A stretch of 64,000 nt of DNA from the NCBI RefSeq assembly GCF_001941865.1, contig NZ_CP016162.1:4959501-5023500 (forward strand), read 5' to 3'. The stretch's first letter is position 1; the number at the start of each line of letters is the position of its first letter. A program made the translations under genes and the position numbers. The notes beneath the pieces are model-generated. The model saw nothing but the letters and a program-made list of their open reading frames with translations. It was not told where the DNA came from and ran no database searches. This document shows positions 16,840 through 25,442 of this stretch, piece by piece. Source of the DNA: Pseudomonas alcaliphila JAB1 (GTDB taxonomy: Bacteria; Pseudomonadota; Gammaproteobacteria; Pseudomonadales; Pseudomonadaceae).

Positions 16840-18114
16840 TCAGGGCAGGAACCAGGTGGACAGCGCTGGCACGTAGGTGATGATCATCACGTCCAGAATC
16901 AGCACGCTGAGGAACAGGAACAGCGGGCGCATCAGTTGTTCCATGCGCACATCGGCTACCTGGCAGGCGACGAACAGGTTGACGCCAACCGGTGGGGTGA
17001 CCATGCCGACCGCCAGGTTGACCACCATGATGCAAGCGAAGTGCACCGGGTCGATGCCGAACTGCGCGGCGGCCGGGGCCAGGATCGGCGCGAGGATGAT
17101 GATCGCCGCCAGGGTCTCGAGGAACATGCCGATCAGGAACAGCGACACGTTGACGATCAGCAGGAACACCAGCGGGTTGTCGGAAATGCCGGTGATCAGC
17201 GTGCCGAGCATGTGCGGCACCCGGTTGATGGTCAGCATGTAGGCGAAGATCGCGGCGAAGGCGACGATGATCAGGATGATCGCCGAGGTCACTGCGGAGC
17301 GGCCGAACACGTCCAGCAGATCACGCCAGGTCAGTTCGCGGTAGATGAACAACCCCACCACCAGGCCATACACCACCGCCACCACCGAGGCTTCGGTCGG
17401 GGTGAACATGCCGCTGTAGATGCCGCCGAGAATGACCATCGGCATGAGGATCGCGAAGAACGACTGCTTGAGCGCGACCAGCACACCGACCGTCCATTGG
17501 CGCAGGGTGATCGGTTCGATCATGTCGTAGTTGCGTATCCGGGCAATCAGGCAGGTGCAGACGATCAGCGAGAAGCCAACCAGCAGACCGGGCAGGATGC
17601 CAGCGAGGAAGATCGAGGCCACCGAGACGTTGGCGGTCAGGGCGTAGACGATCATCGGGATCGACGGCGGAATGATCGCGCCCAGCTCACCGGAACTGGC
17701 CGCCACCGCAGCACCAAAGGGACGCGGATAGCCTTTCTTCTCCATCGCCGGGATCAGCACCGAGCCGACCGCCGCGGTGGTCGCCGAGGACGAACCGGAC
17801 ATGGTCGAGAAGAACATCGAAGTCAGTACCACGACGCCGCCAAGACCACCGCGAATCCAGCCAAGAATGGCGTTGGCCAGGTTGACTAGGCGCTTGGCGA
17901 TGCCGCCGGACTGCATCAGGTTGCCGGCAAGGATGAAGAACGGAATGGCCATCAGGCTGAACGAATCGAGGGATTCGAAAATGCTCTGCGCCACGGTGAT
18001 GAAGGGCATGCCCTGGTAGCTCAGCACCACCATCGAGGATGCACCCAGTGCGATGGCGATCGGTACGCCGATGAACATCAGCACCAGCAGAGAGATGAAG
18101 AGAATGCCGATCAT
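16840..18114 (-). CDS. dctM: TRAP transporter large permease (DctM family)
   Basis: 424 aa, about twelve membrane helices. Begins MIGILFISLLVLMFIGVPIAIALG as in the family; contains GELGAIIPPSIPMIVYALTANVSVASIFLAGILPG (a part of it) and AVGMVTPPVGVNLFVA. It forms the sodium-coupled channel subunit in the inner membrane with DctQ and accepts substrate from DctP. The start overlaps the dctQ stop by 4 bases (ATGA), so the two are translationally coupled. Confidence 0.94.
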   Translation of the reverse strand: MIGILFISLLVLMFIGVPIAIALGASSMVVLSYQGMPFITVAQSIFESLDSFSLMAIPFFILAGNLMQSGGIAKRLVNLANAILGWIRGGLGGVVVLTSMFFSTMSGSSSATTAAVGSVLIPAMEKKGYPRPFGAAVAASSGELGAIIPPSIPMIVYALTANVSVASIFLAGILPGLLVGFSLIVCTCLIARIRNYDMIEPITLRQWTVGVLVALKQSFFAILMPMVILGGIYSGMFTPTEASVVAVVYGLVVGLFIYRELTWRDLLDVFGRSAVTSAIILIIVAFAAIFAYMLTINRVPHMLGTLITGISDNPLVFLLIVNVSLFLIGMFLETLAAIIILAPILAPAAAQFGIDPVHFACIMVVNLAVGMVTPPVGVNLFVACQVADVRMEQLMRPLFLFLSVLILDVMIITYVPALSTWFLP

Positions 18115-18722
18115 GCCTTGCCCTCCGCCAGCGCCGTGACGACTTCGTCGTCCTCTTCGGCGCCGAGAATGCCGTCCCGCGAATGCCAGGCCTCATAGAC
18201 CAGCGCCAGGGTGTTGAGCACGGAGAGGCTGAAGCCCACCGACATCGCCGAATAGGTCACCACCATGGGCATCTCCATGACCGGAGAACCCTGGGTGCTG
18301 CCAAGCTCGGCCCAGGCCAGGCCAACCCAGATAAGAATCAGGTAGAAGCCCAGGGAAAGCAGGATCGACAGGTACTTGAGGCCAGCGCCGAACTTGCGCG
18401 GCAGGGCGTAGATCAACACCTGCACACCGATCAGCTTGCCCTTGCGCGCAGCGATCGCGGCACCGAGGAAAACCACCCAGATCATCAGGTAGCGCGACAC
18501 TTCCTCGGTCCATGGCGTAGCGAGATCGTATTGCAGGTGACTGAAGACAAAGCGGGTGAGAATCCCGGTGACCACGCAGAGCACCATGACCAGCATGGCG
18601 ATACCGCAGAGGCGGGTAACGAGGTCGTTGAGACGGTCGACGACGGCAAGCGGATCGAAGCGCGGGCTCGCCCCTTTCCCTCCTGTCTCGTCGAATGCCA
18701 ATGTCTTGTTCTTATTATTCAT
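18111..18722 (-). CDS. dctQ: TRAP transporter small permease (DctQ family)
   Basis: 203 aa with four hydrophobic helices between residues ~40 and 185, the usual number for DctQ, and the family segment TPWTEEVSRYLMIWVVFLGAAIAAR (part quoted). The N-terminal ~35 residues are hydrophilic and the C-terminal tail is acidic. It is the first gene of the minus-strand cluster, reading away from the AraC-type regulator. Its first codons are unusually A-rich (see the motif at 18706-18719). Confidence 0.9.
   Translation of the reverse strand: MNNKNKTLAFDETGGKGASPRFDPLAVVDRLNDLVTRLCGIAMLVMVLCVVTGILTRFVFSHLQYDLATPWTEEVSRYLMIWVVFLGAAIAARKGKLIGVQVLIYALPRKFGAGLKYLSILLSLGFYLILIWVGLAWAELGSTQGSPVMEMPMVVTYSAMSVGFSLSVLNTLALVYEAWHSRDGILGAEEDDEVVTALAEGKA
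18706..18719 (-). promoter_or_regulatory. A-rich (AAN)n motif at the dctQ start
   Basis: Codons 2-6 of dctQ read AAT AAT AAG AAC AAG. This gives a run of AAN triplets fitting AANAANAA, in the position where Hfq/Crc blocks initiation in Pseudomonas. Confidence 0.5.
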
Positions 18723-19034
18723 CGCAGTTTTCTCTCGCGGGTTTTCGCAGGGCGGAGACAGCCAGCCGAATGGCAGCTTCCAGTCCCGGCGTCGTTATGG
18801 ATCAGGGCATCTGGAACATCGATGGAGGCGAGTATAGGAACGCCTTTACGGGGGTCGTTAGGACAAAAACCACGGCATTCTTGGACTTTTTTCCAGGGGG
18901 AGGTTTGCCTGTACTAATTGTCCAAGTCTGTGTTCAACTCACTGTCAGACGGCGTGGAAAGGCCTCGGCCGCCGCGCTCGCACAGCGAAACTTTCCTAAC
19001 AAAAACAAGAGCCCAAAGGGCAAGAGAGCGAGCC
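18723..19034. promoter_or_regulatory. Divergent control region between dctQ and the AraC-type gene
   Basis: A 312-bp non-coding interval holding the two diverging promoters. No sigma-54 or perfect sigma-70 promoter is evident by eye. The leader of the regulator has an A-rich stretch (AACAAAAACAAGAG at 18998-19011) that also fits the AANAANAA pattern. A TTG-initiated upward extension of the regulator frame (to 18918) is not supported. Confidence 0.5.
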
Positions 19035-19931
19035 ATGTATGCGTGCAATTGCTGCAGCATTCCGACGTACAAAATCAGGGATTTCGGTGAATCGGTGAAG
19101 TCGGCGACGTTCGATTTCGCCCGCATGCAACACCGCATGAACATCCTGCCCTACCCCCATCGACATGATTTTTTCCACGTCATCTGGGTCACCCACGGGT
19201 CAGGTACGCACATCATCGACTCAGTGCGTTATTGCGTGAAACCCAACACCCTGTTCTTCATGATGCCGGGACAGATCCACGACTTCGAACTGTCCGACGA
19301 CACCACCGGCTACAACCTCAATTTCAGCGCGGAGTACTTCCTGCTGAACATGCGCAACGATGTGGCGATCAGCGACATTCCGTTCTTCCGCATGGCCGAT
19401 CCGATCCAGGCGCTGTACCTGACCGACGATGTCGCCGCCCAGCTACAACGGGTCATCGACAGGATCGAGGAGGAGTACCGCGGCGAGCGCACGGGCTACC
19501 ACGACATCATCCGCTCCTACCTGCACATCTTCTTCCTGCACGCTGCGCGACTGATCAGCGTGACGGACATCCAGGACCATGCCTCGCCGAACATCGTGCT
19601 GGCGAGGCGCTTTCGCAATCTGCTGGAAAAGGAGCCGATCACCCTGGTCAGTGCAGGGCGATTCGCCTCGATGCTGCATATCACCGAGCGCAGGCTCTCC
19701 GAGGCGACCAAGGCCGCCGAAGGGCTGACCGCCACCGAGGTCATACAGCACCGCCTGGCGCTGGAAGCCAAGCGTCTGCTGGCCCATTCCGAATTCAACA
19801 TCGCCACCGTGGCAACGCGCCTGGGTTTCGAGGATCCGGCTTACTTCAGCCGCTTCTTCAAGAAAAAGGTGGGGCAGTCGCCCTCAGAGTTCAAACGCAG
19901 CATGCATGCCGACGAAGCACTGAACGCCTGA
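19035..19931 (+). CDS. AraC-family transcriptional regulator
   Basis: 298 aa from the ATG at 19035. Residues ~30-110 are a cupin-like sensor domain (PYPHRHDFFHVIWVTHGSG, FFMMPGQIHDFELSDD). The C-terminal ~100 residues are an AraC double helix-turn-helix, with LAHSEFNIATVATRLGFEDPAYFSRFFKKKVGQSPSEFK (parts quoted) as the second helix-turn-helix. The N-terminus carries three close cysteines (MYACNCCSIP), unusual for the family and possibly metal- or redox-related. It is divergent from the TRAP/CoA/GH88 cluster and is the obvious candidate regulator; its effector would be the imported acid. Confidence 0.9.
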   Translation: MYACNCCSIPTYKIRDFGESVKSATFDFARMQHRMNILPYPHRHDFFHVIWVTHGSGTHIIDSVRYCVKPNTLFFMMPGQIHDFELSDDTTGYNLNFSAEYFLLNMRNDVAISDIPFFRMADPIQALYLTDDVAAQLQRVIDRIEEEYRGERTGYHDIIRSYLHIFFLHAARLISVTDIQDHASPNIVLARRFRNLLEKEPITLVSAGRFASMLHITERRLSEATKAAEGLTATEVIQHRLALEAKRLLAHSEFNIATVATRLGFEDPAYFSRFFKKKVGQSPSEFKRSMHADEALNA

Positions 19932-20150
19932 GTCGGCGATTACAGGTGGAAGGGCTTGTCGCGGGTGGGCGACGCTTCATCCGTCCACCACCCCGCGATC
20001 TCCACGTCCTGAGCATGGCGCGTATTCGGGGCTTGGGGGATGTGACTCAGGCAACGTGTGGAAGGGCTTCAGCAGCCGCAGTGTGAAAGGCTCACCCACT
20101 CCCGGTTACCGCTGAAGCGCCCCACAGCAATACTGCGAGGCCTCGACGGC

Positions 20151-20921
20151 TCAGCGCACCACGATACCGCGACTGGCCAGGTAGGCCTTGGCTTCCGGCA
20201 CGGTGTACTCGCCGAAGTGGAAGATGCTCGCGGCCAGCACGGCATCGGCTTTGCCTTCGAGGATGCCGTCGGCCAGGTGCTGCAGGTTGCCGACACCACC
20301 AGAGGCGATCACCGGCACGCGCACGGCCTCGCTGATGGCGCGGGTCACACCGAGGTCGTAACCGCTCTTCACGCCGTCCTGATCCATGCTGGTGAGCAGG
20401 ATCTCACCGGCGCCCAGGCCTTCCATCTTGCGCGCCCACGCCACGGCGTCCAGGCCGGTCGGCTTGCGCCCGCCGTGGGTGAAGATCTCCCAGCGGCCCG
20501 GCTCGCCCGGTGCGGACACACGCTTGGCGTCGATGGCGACGACGATGCATTGCGAGCCGAAACGCGCGGCGGCTTCGCCGACGAACTCAGGGTTGAACAC
20601 CGCGGCGGTGTTGATCGACACCTTGTCGGCACCGGCATTGAGCAGGTTGCGGATGTCCTGCACGGTGCGCACGCCGCCGCCGACGGTGAGCGGAATGAAC
20701 ACCTGGCTGGCCATGCGCTCGACGGTGTGCAGGGTGGTGTCGCGGCCATCGACGCTGGCGGTGATGTCGAGGAAGGTGATCTCGTCGGCGCCCTGCTCAT
20801 CGTAGCGACGAGCGATTTCCACCGGATCACCGGCGTCGCGGATGTTCTCGAACTTGACGCCCTTGACCACGCGGCCGTTGTCCACGTCGAGGCAGGGGAT
20901 AATGCGTTTAGCCAGTGCCAT
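20151..20921 (-). CDS. hisF: Imidazole glycerol phosphate synthase cyclase subunit
   Basis: 256 aa (beta/alpha)8 barrel. It uses ammonia from HisH to turn PRFAR into imidazole glycerol phosphate and AICAR. Family start [21 protein letters not shown] with the catalytic Asp in CLDVD; the second catalytic Asp lies in LTSMDQDG. Phosphate-binding loops are GGGVRT and ASGGVG. It is the last gene of the minus-strand hisBHAF group; an inverted repeat separates it from hisA. Confidence 0.97.
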   Translation of the reverse strand: MALAKRIIPCLDVDNGRVVKGVKFENIRDAGDPVEIARRYDEQGADEITFLDITASVDGRDTTLHTVERMASQVFIPLTVGGGVRTVQDIRNLLNAGADKVSINTAAVFNPEFVGEAAARFGSQCIVVAIDAKRVSAPGEPGRWEIFTHGGRKPTGLDAVAWARKMEGLGAGEILLTSMDQDGVKSGYDLGVTRAISEAVRVPVIASGGVGNLQHLADGILEGKADAVLAASIFHFGEYTVPEAKAYLASRGIVVR

Positions 20922-20930
20922 ACGGAGCTC

Positions 20931-20997
20931 CCGTAGGGTGGGTGCAACCCACCGATAAAGATTGCGTCAATTGTGGCGGGTTTCACCCGCCCTACGG
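20931..20997. repeat. Imperfect inverted repeat between hisA and hisF
   Basis: CCGTAGGGTGGGTG at the left and CACCCGCCCTACGG at the right pair with few mismatches around a ~39-base loop. It occupies almost the whole 77-bp intergenic gap and is REP-like. It could affect relative expression of hisF. Confidence 0.6.
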
Positions 20998-20998
20998 T

Positions 20999-21736
20999 TC
21001 AACCCTTGAAGCTGTCGCAGAAGGCCTGGGCCTCGGCCACATCCAGGGTGCCTTCGTAGATCGCGCGGCCGGTGATGGCGCCGATGATGCCGGGCGAGCG
21101 CGCCAACAGCAGCTTCTCGATATCACCGAGGTTGTGGATGCCGCCGGAGGCGATCACCGGAATGCGGCTGGCGGCAGCCAGCGCGGCGGTGGCTTCGACA
21201 TTGCAGCCCTGCATCATGCCGTCTTTGGCGATGTCGGTATAAACGATGGCGGACACACCGTCAGCCTCGAAGCGCTTGGCCAGGTCGGTGGCCTGCACGC
21301 TGGACACTTCCGCCCAGCCGTCAGTGGCGACGAAACCGTCCTTGGCATCCAGGCCGACGATGACCTTGCCGGGGAAGGCCTTGCACGCCTCGGTGACGAA
21401 CTCCGGCTCTTTAACCGCCTTGGTGCCGATGATCACGTAGCTGACGCCAGCGCGAACGTAGTGCTCGATGGTCTCCAGGGTACGGATACCGCCGCCGATC
21501 TGGATCGGCAGGGTCGGGTAGCGCTTGGCGATGGCGGTGACCACTTCACCATTGACCGGCTGCCCTTCGAAGGCGCCGTTAAGATCGACCAGATGCAGAC
21601 GACGGCAGCCACCCTCGACCCACTTGGCAGCCATACTCACCGGGTCATCGGAGAACACCGTGGAGTCTTCCATACGGCCCTGGCGCAGACGCACGCAAGC
21701 GCCGTCCTTCAGATCGATAGCGGGGATAATCAGCAT
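20999..21736 (-). CDS. hisA: ProFAR isomerase (phosphoribosylformimino-5-aminoimidazole carboxamide ribotide isomerase)
   Basis: 245 aa (beta/alpha)8 barrel, fourth step of histidine synthesis. Starts [20 protein letters not shown] with the catalytic aspartate in AIDLKDG; further motifs are [22 protein letters not shown] (second catalytic Asp) and IASGGIHN. Normal length. It sits between the DUF2164 gene and hisF, all on the minus strand. Confidence 0.97.
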   Translation of the reverse strand: MLIIPAIDLKDGACVRLRQGRMEDSTVFSDDPVSMAAKWVEGGCRRLHLVDLNGAFEGQPVNGEVVTAIAKRYPTLPIQIGGGIRTLETIEHYVRAGVSYVIIGTKAVKEPEFVTEACKAFPGKVIVGLDAKDGFVATDGWAEVSSVQATDLAKRFEADGVSAIVYTDIAKDGMMQGCNVEATAALAAASRIPVIASGGIHNLGDIEKLLLARSPGIIGAITGRAIYEGTLDVAEAQAFCDSFKG

Positions 21737-21773
21737 CGGTTGAACCTGCTCAAGTTTGAATTCAGTAAGGCGC

Positions 21774-22028
21774 TCAGCTCTTCTCGAGCGCCCAGAGGTC
21801 GCTCTCGATGCTTTCGAACCTGTCTTTCAGGTGCGCCTGCACATCGAGAATCGCCTTGTTGTAGTAGTGCGGCGCCAGCTCGCGGCTAATCTGGTCGAGG
21901 ACTTCCTGCACTTCGAAGGTACCCAGTTGCAGCTCGAAACGCTGGTCGAGAAAGCGCTTCAGCATCAGCAGCGCGGCCTGCTCCTGGGCAGGCTCAAGCG
22001 CGAGACTGGGGACCTTGCTGCGGGCCAT
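21774..22028 (-). CDS. DUF2164-family small protein
   Basis: 84 aa, starting [21 protein letters not shown] and containing [34 protein letters not shown] (parts quoted), the pattern I associate with DUF2164. The ATG shares one base with the hisH stop (TAATG), so it is translationally coupled to hisH. Function unknown. No membrane or signal segment; probably helical and cytosolic. Its position inside the his group is shared, as far as I recall, by other pseudomonads. Confidence 0.8.
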   Translation of the reverse strand: MARSKVPSLALEPAQEQAALLMLKRFLDQRFELQLGTFEVQEVLDQISRELAPHYYNKAILDVQAHLKDRFESIESDLWALEKS

Positions 22029-22666
22029 TACCAGCGACCATCCCAGGCGGCGAAGTTCTGCAGCAGCTGCAAGCCATGGGTATGGCTCTTCTCCGGGTGG
22101 AACTGCACGGCGAAGCGCGACCCCTCGGCCAGTGCCGCGGCGAAGTCCTTGCCGTAGTGACCGCGACCGACCACCTGCTGCGGCTTGCCGGCCTCGATGT
22201 AATAGCTGTGCACGAAGTAGAAGCGTGCGCTGTCCGGAATGTCGTGCCACAGCGGGTGTTTCACCGCCTGCGCCACTTCGTTCCAACCCATGTGCGGCAC
22301 CTTCAGGCGCTCGCCATCCTCGGCCAGATCCTTGCCGAAGAAGCGCACCTGACCGGGGAACAGGCCGATACAGTCGACGCCATCGTTCTCCTCGCTGCGC
22401 TCGAGCAGCGCCTGCATACCGACGCAGATACCGAGGAACGGACGGTCGGCGCTGACTTCACGCACCAGCTCGTCGAAGCCCAGGCGCTTGATCTCGGCCA
22501 TGCAGTCGCGGATCGCGCCGACACCGGGGAACACCACGCGGTCGGCCTCGCGGATCACCTTGGCGTCCGAGGTCACCAGCACGCGGCCAGCGCCGACATG
22601 CTCCAGCGCCTTGGCCACCGAGTGCAGGTTGCCCATGCCATAGTCGATTACGGCTACTGTCTGCAT
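22028..22666 (-). CDS. hisH: Imidazole glycerol phosphate synthase glutaminase subunit
   Basis: 212 aa class I glutamine amidotransferase supplying ammonia to HisF. The triad is visible: Cys in [15 protein letters not shown], His and Glu in [16 protein letters not shown]. The oxyanion strand is FPGVGAI. The start directly follows the hisB stop (22667). Confidence 0.97.
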   Translation of the reverse strand: MQTVAVIDYGMGNLHSVAKALEHVGAGRVLVTSDAKVIREADRVVFPGVGAIRDCMAEIKRLGFDELVREVSADRPFLGICVGMQALLERSEENDGVDCIGLFPGQVRFFGKDLAEDGERLKVPHMGWNEVAQAVKHPLWHDIPDSARFYFVHSYYIEAGKPQQVVGRGHYGKDFAAALAEGSRFAVQFHPEKSHTHGLQLLQNFAAWDGRW

Positions 22667-23260
22667 TTACAGGCAGCCCTTGGTCGAAGGCATCTGCCCG
22701 GCCATACGCGGGTCCAGCTCGACAGCCATGCGCAGCGCGCGGCCGAAGGCCTTGAACACGGTTTCGATCTGGTGGTGGGTGTTGTGCCCACGCAGGTTGT
22801 CGATGTGCAGGCTGACCAGCGCGTGGTTGACGAAACCCTGGAAGAACTCCTGGAACAGATCGACATCGAAGTTGCCAACCACCGCACGGGTGAACGGCAC
22901 GTGCATCTGCAGGCCCGGACGCCCGGAGAAGTCGATCACCACGCGCGACAGCGCTTCGTCCAGCGGCACATAGGAATGGCCGTAACGAGTCATGCCCTTC
23001 TTGTCGCCAATGGCCTTGGTGAAGGCCTGGCCGAGGGTAATGCCGACGTCCTCGACGGTGTGGTGGTCGTCGATATGCAGATCGCCCTTGCACTCGATAT
23101 CGAGGTCGATCAGACCATGACGGGCGATCTGGTCGAGCATGTGCTCGAGAAAGGGCACACCGATATCGAAGCGCGCCTTACCGGTGCCATCCAGGTTGAT
23201 CGAGACCTTGACCTGGGTCTCCAGGGTGTTGCGCTCGACGAATGCCGTACGTTCGGCCAT
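22667..23260 (-). CDS. hisB: Imidazoleglycerol-phosphate dehydratase
   Basis: 197 aa monofunctional HisB, sixth step of histidine synthesis. I use the ATG at 23260, preceded by GGAG at six bases; an ATG four codons upstream lacks this spacing. The metal-binding histidine motifs [10 protein letters not shown] and GHNTHHQIE and the N-terminal RNTLETQV are present. No phosphatase domain is fused (unlike the E. coli enzyme). It is the first gene of the minus-strand his group. Confidence 0.97.
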   Translation of the reverse strand: MAERTAFVERNTLETQVKVSINLDGTGKARFDIGVPFLEHMLDQIARHGLIDLDIECKGDLHIDDHHTVEDVGITLGQAFTKAIGDKKGMTRYGHSYVPLDEALSRVVIDFSGRPGLQMHVPFTRAVVGNFDVDLFQEFFQGFVNHALVSLHIDNLRGHNTHHQIETVFKAFGRALRMAVELDPRMAGQMPSTKGCL

Positions 23261-23354
23261 CACCAGCTCCACGAATTACTAACGGAAAAAGGCCAGCATT
23301 ATAGGCGTGCCGGGGCGGCAACGGCTACCGGCGATGGTCGGACGGGCAGAAACG

Positions 23355-23392
23355 AAAAAGCCCGCGCAGGCGCGAGGCCTGAGCGGGCTTTT
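23355..23392 (-). terminator. Rho-independent terminator of the MFS gene
   Basis: AAAAAGCCCGC and GCGGGCTTTT flank a short centre and give a GC stem with a U run on the minus strand, 14 bases after the MFS stop. The symmetrical A/T flanks would also terminate plus-strand transcription. Confidence 0.85.
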
Positions 23393-23406
23393 CCACAAGC
23401 ACGGCG

Positions 23407-25065
23407 TTACTGGAACAGCACGACGGTCTTCTGCAGGGTGATCCACACACCCCAGGCCAGCGGAATACCCACCACCAGCCAGGCGGCAACTGCCACCGGC
23501 TTGCTCGACGGATCAGCCGACCACTCCAGCTCGCTCGCTGCCGGCGCCGACTTCTCGCCATGAGCGCGCTCGGCGGCCAGCTCGGCCTCGGTCATGAAAT
23601 ACTTCGGCGCCACCGGACGCACCAGGGCATTACAGATGAAGCCCAGCACCAGCAGACCGGCAAGGATGTACAGAGTGATGTCGTAGGCCGCAGCCTTCTC
23701 CACACCGATGCTCAGCTGGTACTCGCGCAGGTAGTTGACCAGCACCGGGCCGAGCACACCAGCCACCGCCCAGGCAGTCAGCAGGCGACCGTGGATCGCG
23801 CCGACCATCTGCGTACCGAACAGGTCGGCCAGGTAGGCAGGCACAGTCGCGAAACCGCCGCCGTACATCGACAGGATGATGCAGAACGCCAGCACGAACA
23901 GCGCCAGGCTACCCAGTTGACCGAGCATCGGCACCGAAGCGTAAAGCGCGAAGCCCAGACCGAAGAACACGAAGTAGGTGCCCTTGCGCCCGATGAAGTC
24001 CGAGCAGGAAGCCCAGAAGAAGCGGCCACCGATGTTGAACAGGCTGAGCAGACCGGTGAAGCCCGCAGCGATGGCGGCGATCTCGACCAGTTGCGCGGAG
24101 CTGAGCTCGTTGAAGGCCAGGTCGACACCGATCAGCTTGCCGGCGAAGACCTCCTGCAGCAGTGGCGAAGCCATGCCGATGATGCCGATACCGGCCGACA
24201 CGTTCAGGCACAGCACAGCCCAGACCAGCCAGAACTGCGGGGTCTTCCACGCGGTGTTCACGTGTACGTGACCCTTGGTGATCATCGCGTTGTTGGCCTT
24301 GGCTGCCGGCGCGGTCCAGCCTGCCGGTTTCCAGCCGGTCGGCGGTACGCGGTAGGACAGCGCACCACCCATCATGAAGATGAAGTAGATCACCGCCATG
24401 ACCACGAAACTCTGCCAGACGCCCACGCCTTCAGCCGACGCGAAGTGATTCATCAGAATCGCCGCCAGCGGCGCACCGACCATCGCACCACCGCCGAAGC
24501 CCATGATCGCCATGCCGGTGGCCATGCCGCGCTTGTCCGGGAACCACTTGATCAGGGTCGACACCGGCGAGATATAACCCAGGCCGAGACCGATACCGCC
24601 GATTACCCCCGAGCCCAGCCATAGCAGCCAGATCTGGTGGCTATAGATACCCAGCGCGGAAATCAGCAGACCGCCGCACCAGCACAGCGCGGAGACCACG
24701 CCAGCCTTGCGCGGACCAGCATGTTCCAGCCAGCCACCCCAGATGGCAGCCGAGCAGCCGAGGAAAACGAAGAACAGGGTATAGATCCAGCCGAGCATGG
24801 AGATCTGCCAGTCGCAGTTGCTGGCGAAAATCTGCTCGAAGAAGCCCATTTCCGGGGCACAGGCCGTGGCAGCGGTGATACCGACCGCCTTCGACAGCGG
24901 CAACCAGAATACCGAGAAGCCGTAGGCCATGCCGATACACAGGTGAATGGCGAGAGCGGCTGGCGGAACCAACCAACGGTTGAAACCGGGGCGCGCGATG
25001 ATGCGCTCCTTGGACAGAAATGCAGGCTTCGCCACATCGCCGTCCAATACAAAGGCGTCAGTCAT
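23407..25065 (-). CDS. OFA-type major facilitator superfamily transporter
   Basis: 552 aa with 12 or more membrane helices. The N-terminal segment WLVPPAALAIHLCIGMAYGFSVFWLPLS and LGYISPVSTLIKWFPDKRGMATGMAIMGFG (parts quoted) are typical of the oxalate/formate-antiporter (OFA) branch. An extracellular insert with two cysteines lies near residue 70, and a ~75-residue region at the C-terminus carries one further helix. It is an inner-membrane transporter for a small carboxylate, perhaps pyruvate- or formate-like as in YhjX relatives; the substrate is not readable. It stands alone with its own terminator. Confidence 0.88.
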   Translation of the reverse strand: MTDAFVLDGDVAKPAFLSKERIIARPGFNRWLVPPAALAIHLCIGMAYGFSVFWLPLSKAVGITAATACAPEMGFFEQIFASNCDWQISMLGWIYTLFFVFLGCSAAIWGGWLEHAGPRKAGVVSALCWCGGLLISALGIYSHQIWLLWLGSGVIGGIGLGLGYISPVSTLIKWFPDKRGMATGMAIMGFGGGAMVGAPLAAILMNHFASAEGVGVWQSFVVMAVIYFIFMMGGALSYRVPPTGWKPAGWTAPAAKANNAMITKGHVHVNTAWKTPQFWLVWAVLCLNVSAGIGIIGMASPLLQEVFAGKLIGVDLAFNELSSAQLVEIAAIAAGFTGLLSLFNIGGRFFWASCSDFIGRKGTYFVFFGLGFALYASVPMLGQLGSLALFVLAFCIILSMYGGGFATVPAYLADLFGTQMVGAIHGRLLTAWAVAGVLGPVLVNYLREYQLSIGVEKAAAYDITLYILAGLLVLGFICNALVRPVAPKYFMTEAELAAERAHGEKSAPAASELEWSADPSSKPVAVAAWLVVGIPLAWGVWITLQKTVVLFQ

Positions 25066-25442
25066 AGAGTAGGTCTCTTCTTATGGTTACGAGCAAGCAA
25101 GGGCAATCGCATAGACTCGCCGAGGTAAAAGCTTGCGGAGAGTAGCACCGGGGCGCGACAAATCGCCGCGCAAGAAGTCAATTTTTATCAATTTATGCAG
25201 ATTTTTTGCTTTTTACGCAAAAACTCAAAAGACCTCATCTATTGCGTGATAGATGGCGTCGATACAACTGCCAATCCGCGGCACGGCGCAGCTGCGGGGA
25301 ACCGCTCGAACCTATTCCGATCCAAGCTCGAGCCGATCCCTGTTCAGCGCCTCAAGCAGGCGCCTGGACATGGCGCCATGACGCTATAATCGGCAGTCTT
25401 CTGCACACCGCCATTCCAGCTCTCGAAACCAAGGACCCGTCC
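25066..25442. promoter_or_regulatory. Divergent control region between the MFS gene and asmA
   Basis: A 377-bp interval. The part near 25175-25240 is markedly AT-rich, consistent with the MFS promoter. A TATAAT hexamer at 25385-25390 is a candidate -10 for asmA, but no well-spaced -35 is seen. No convincing gene is present. Confidence 0.45.
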
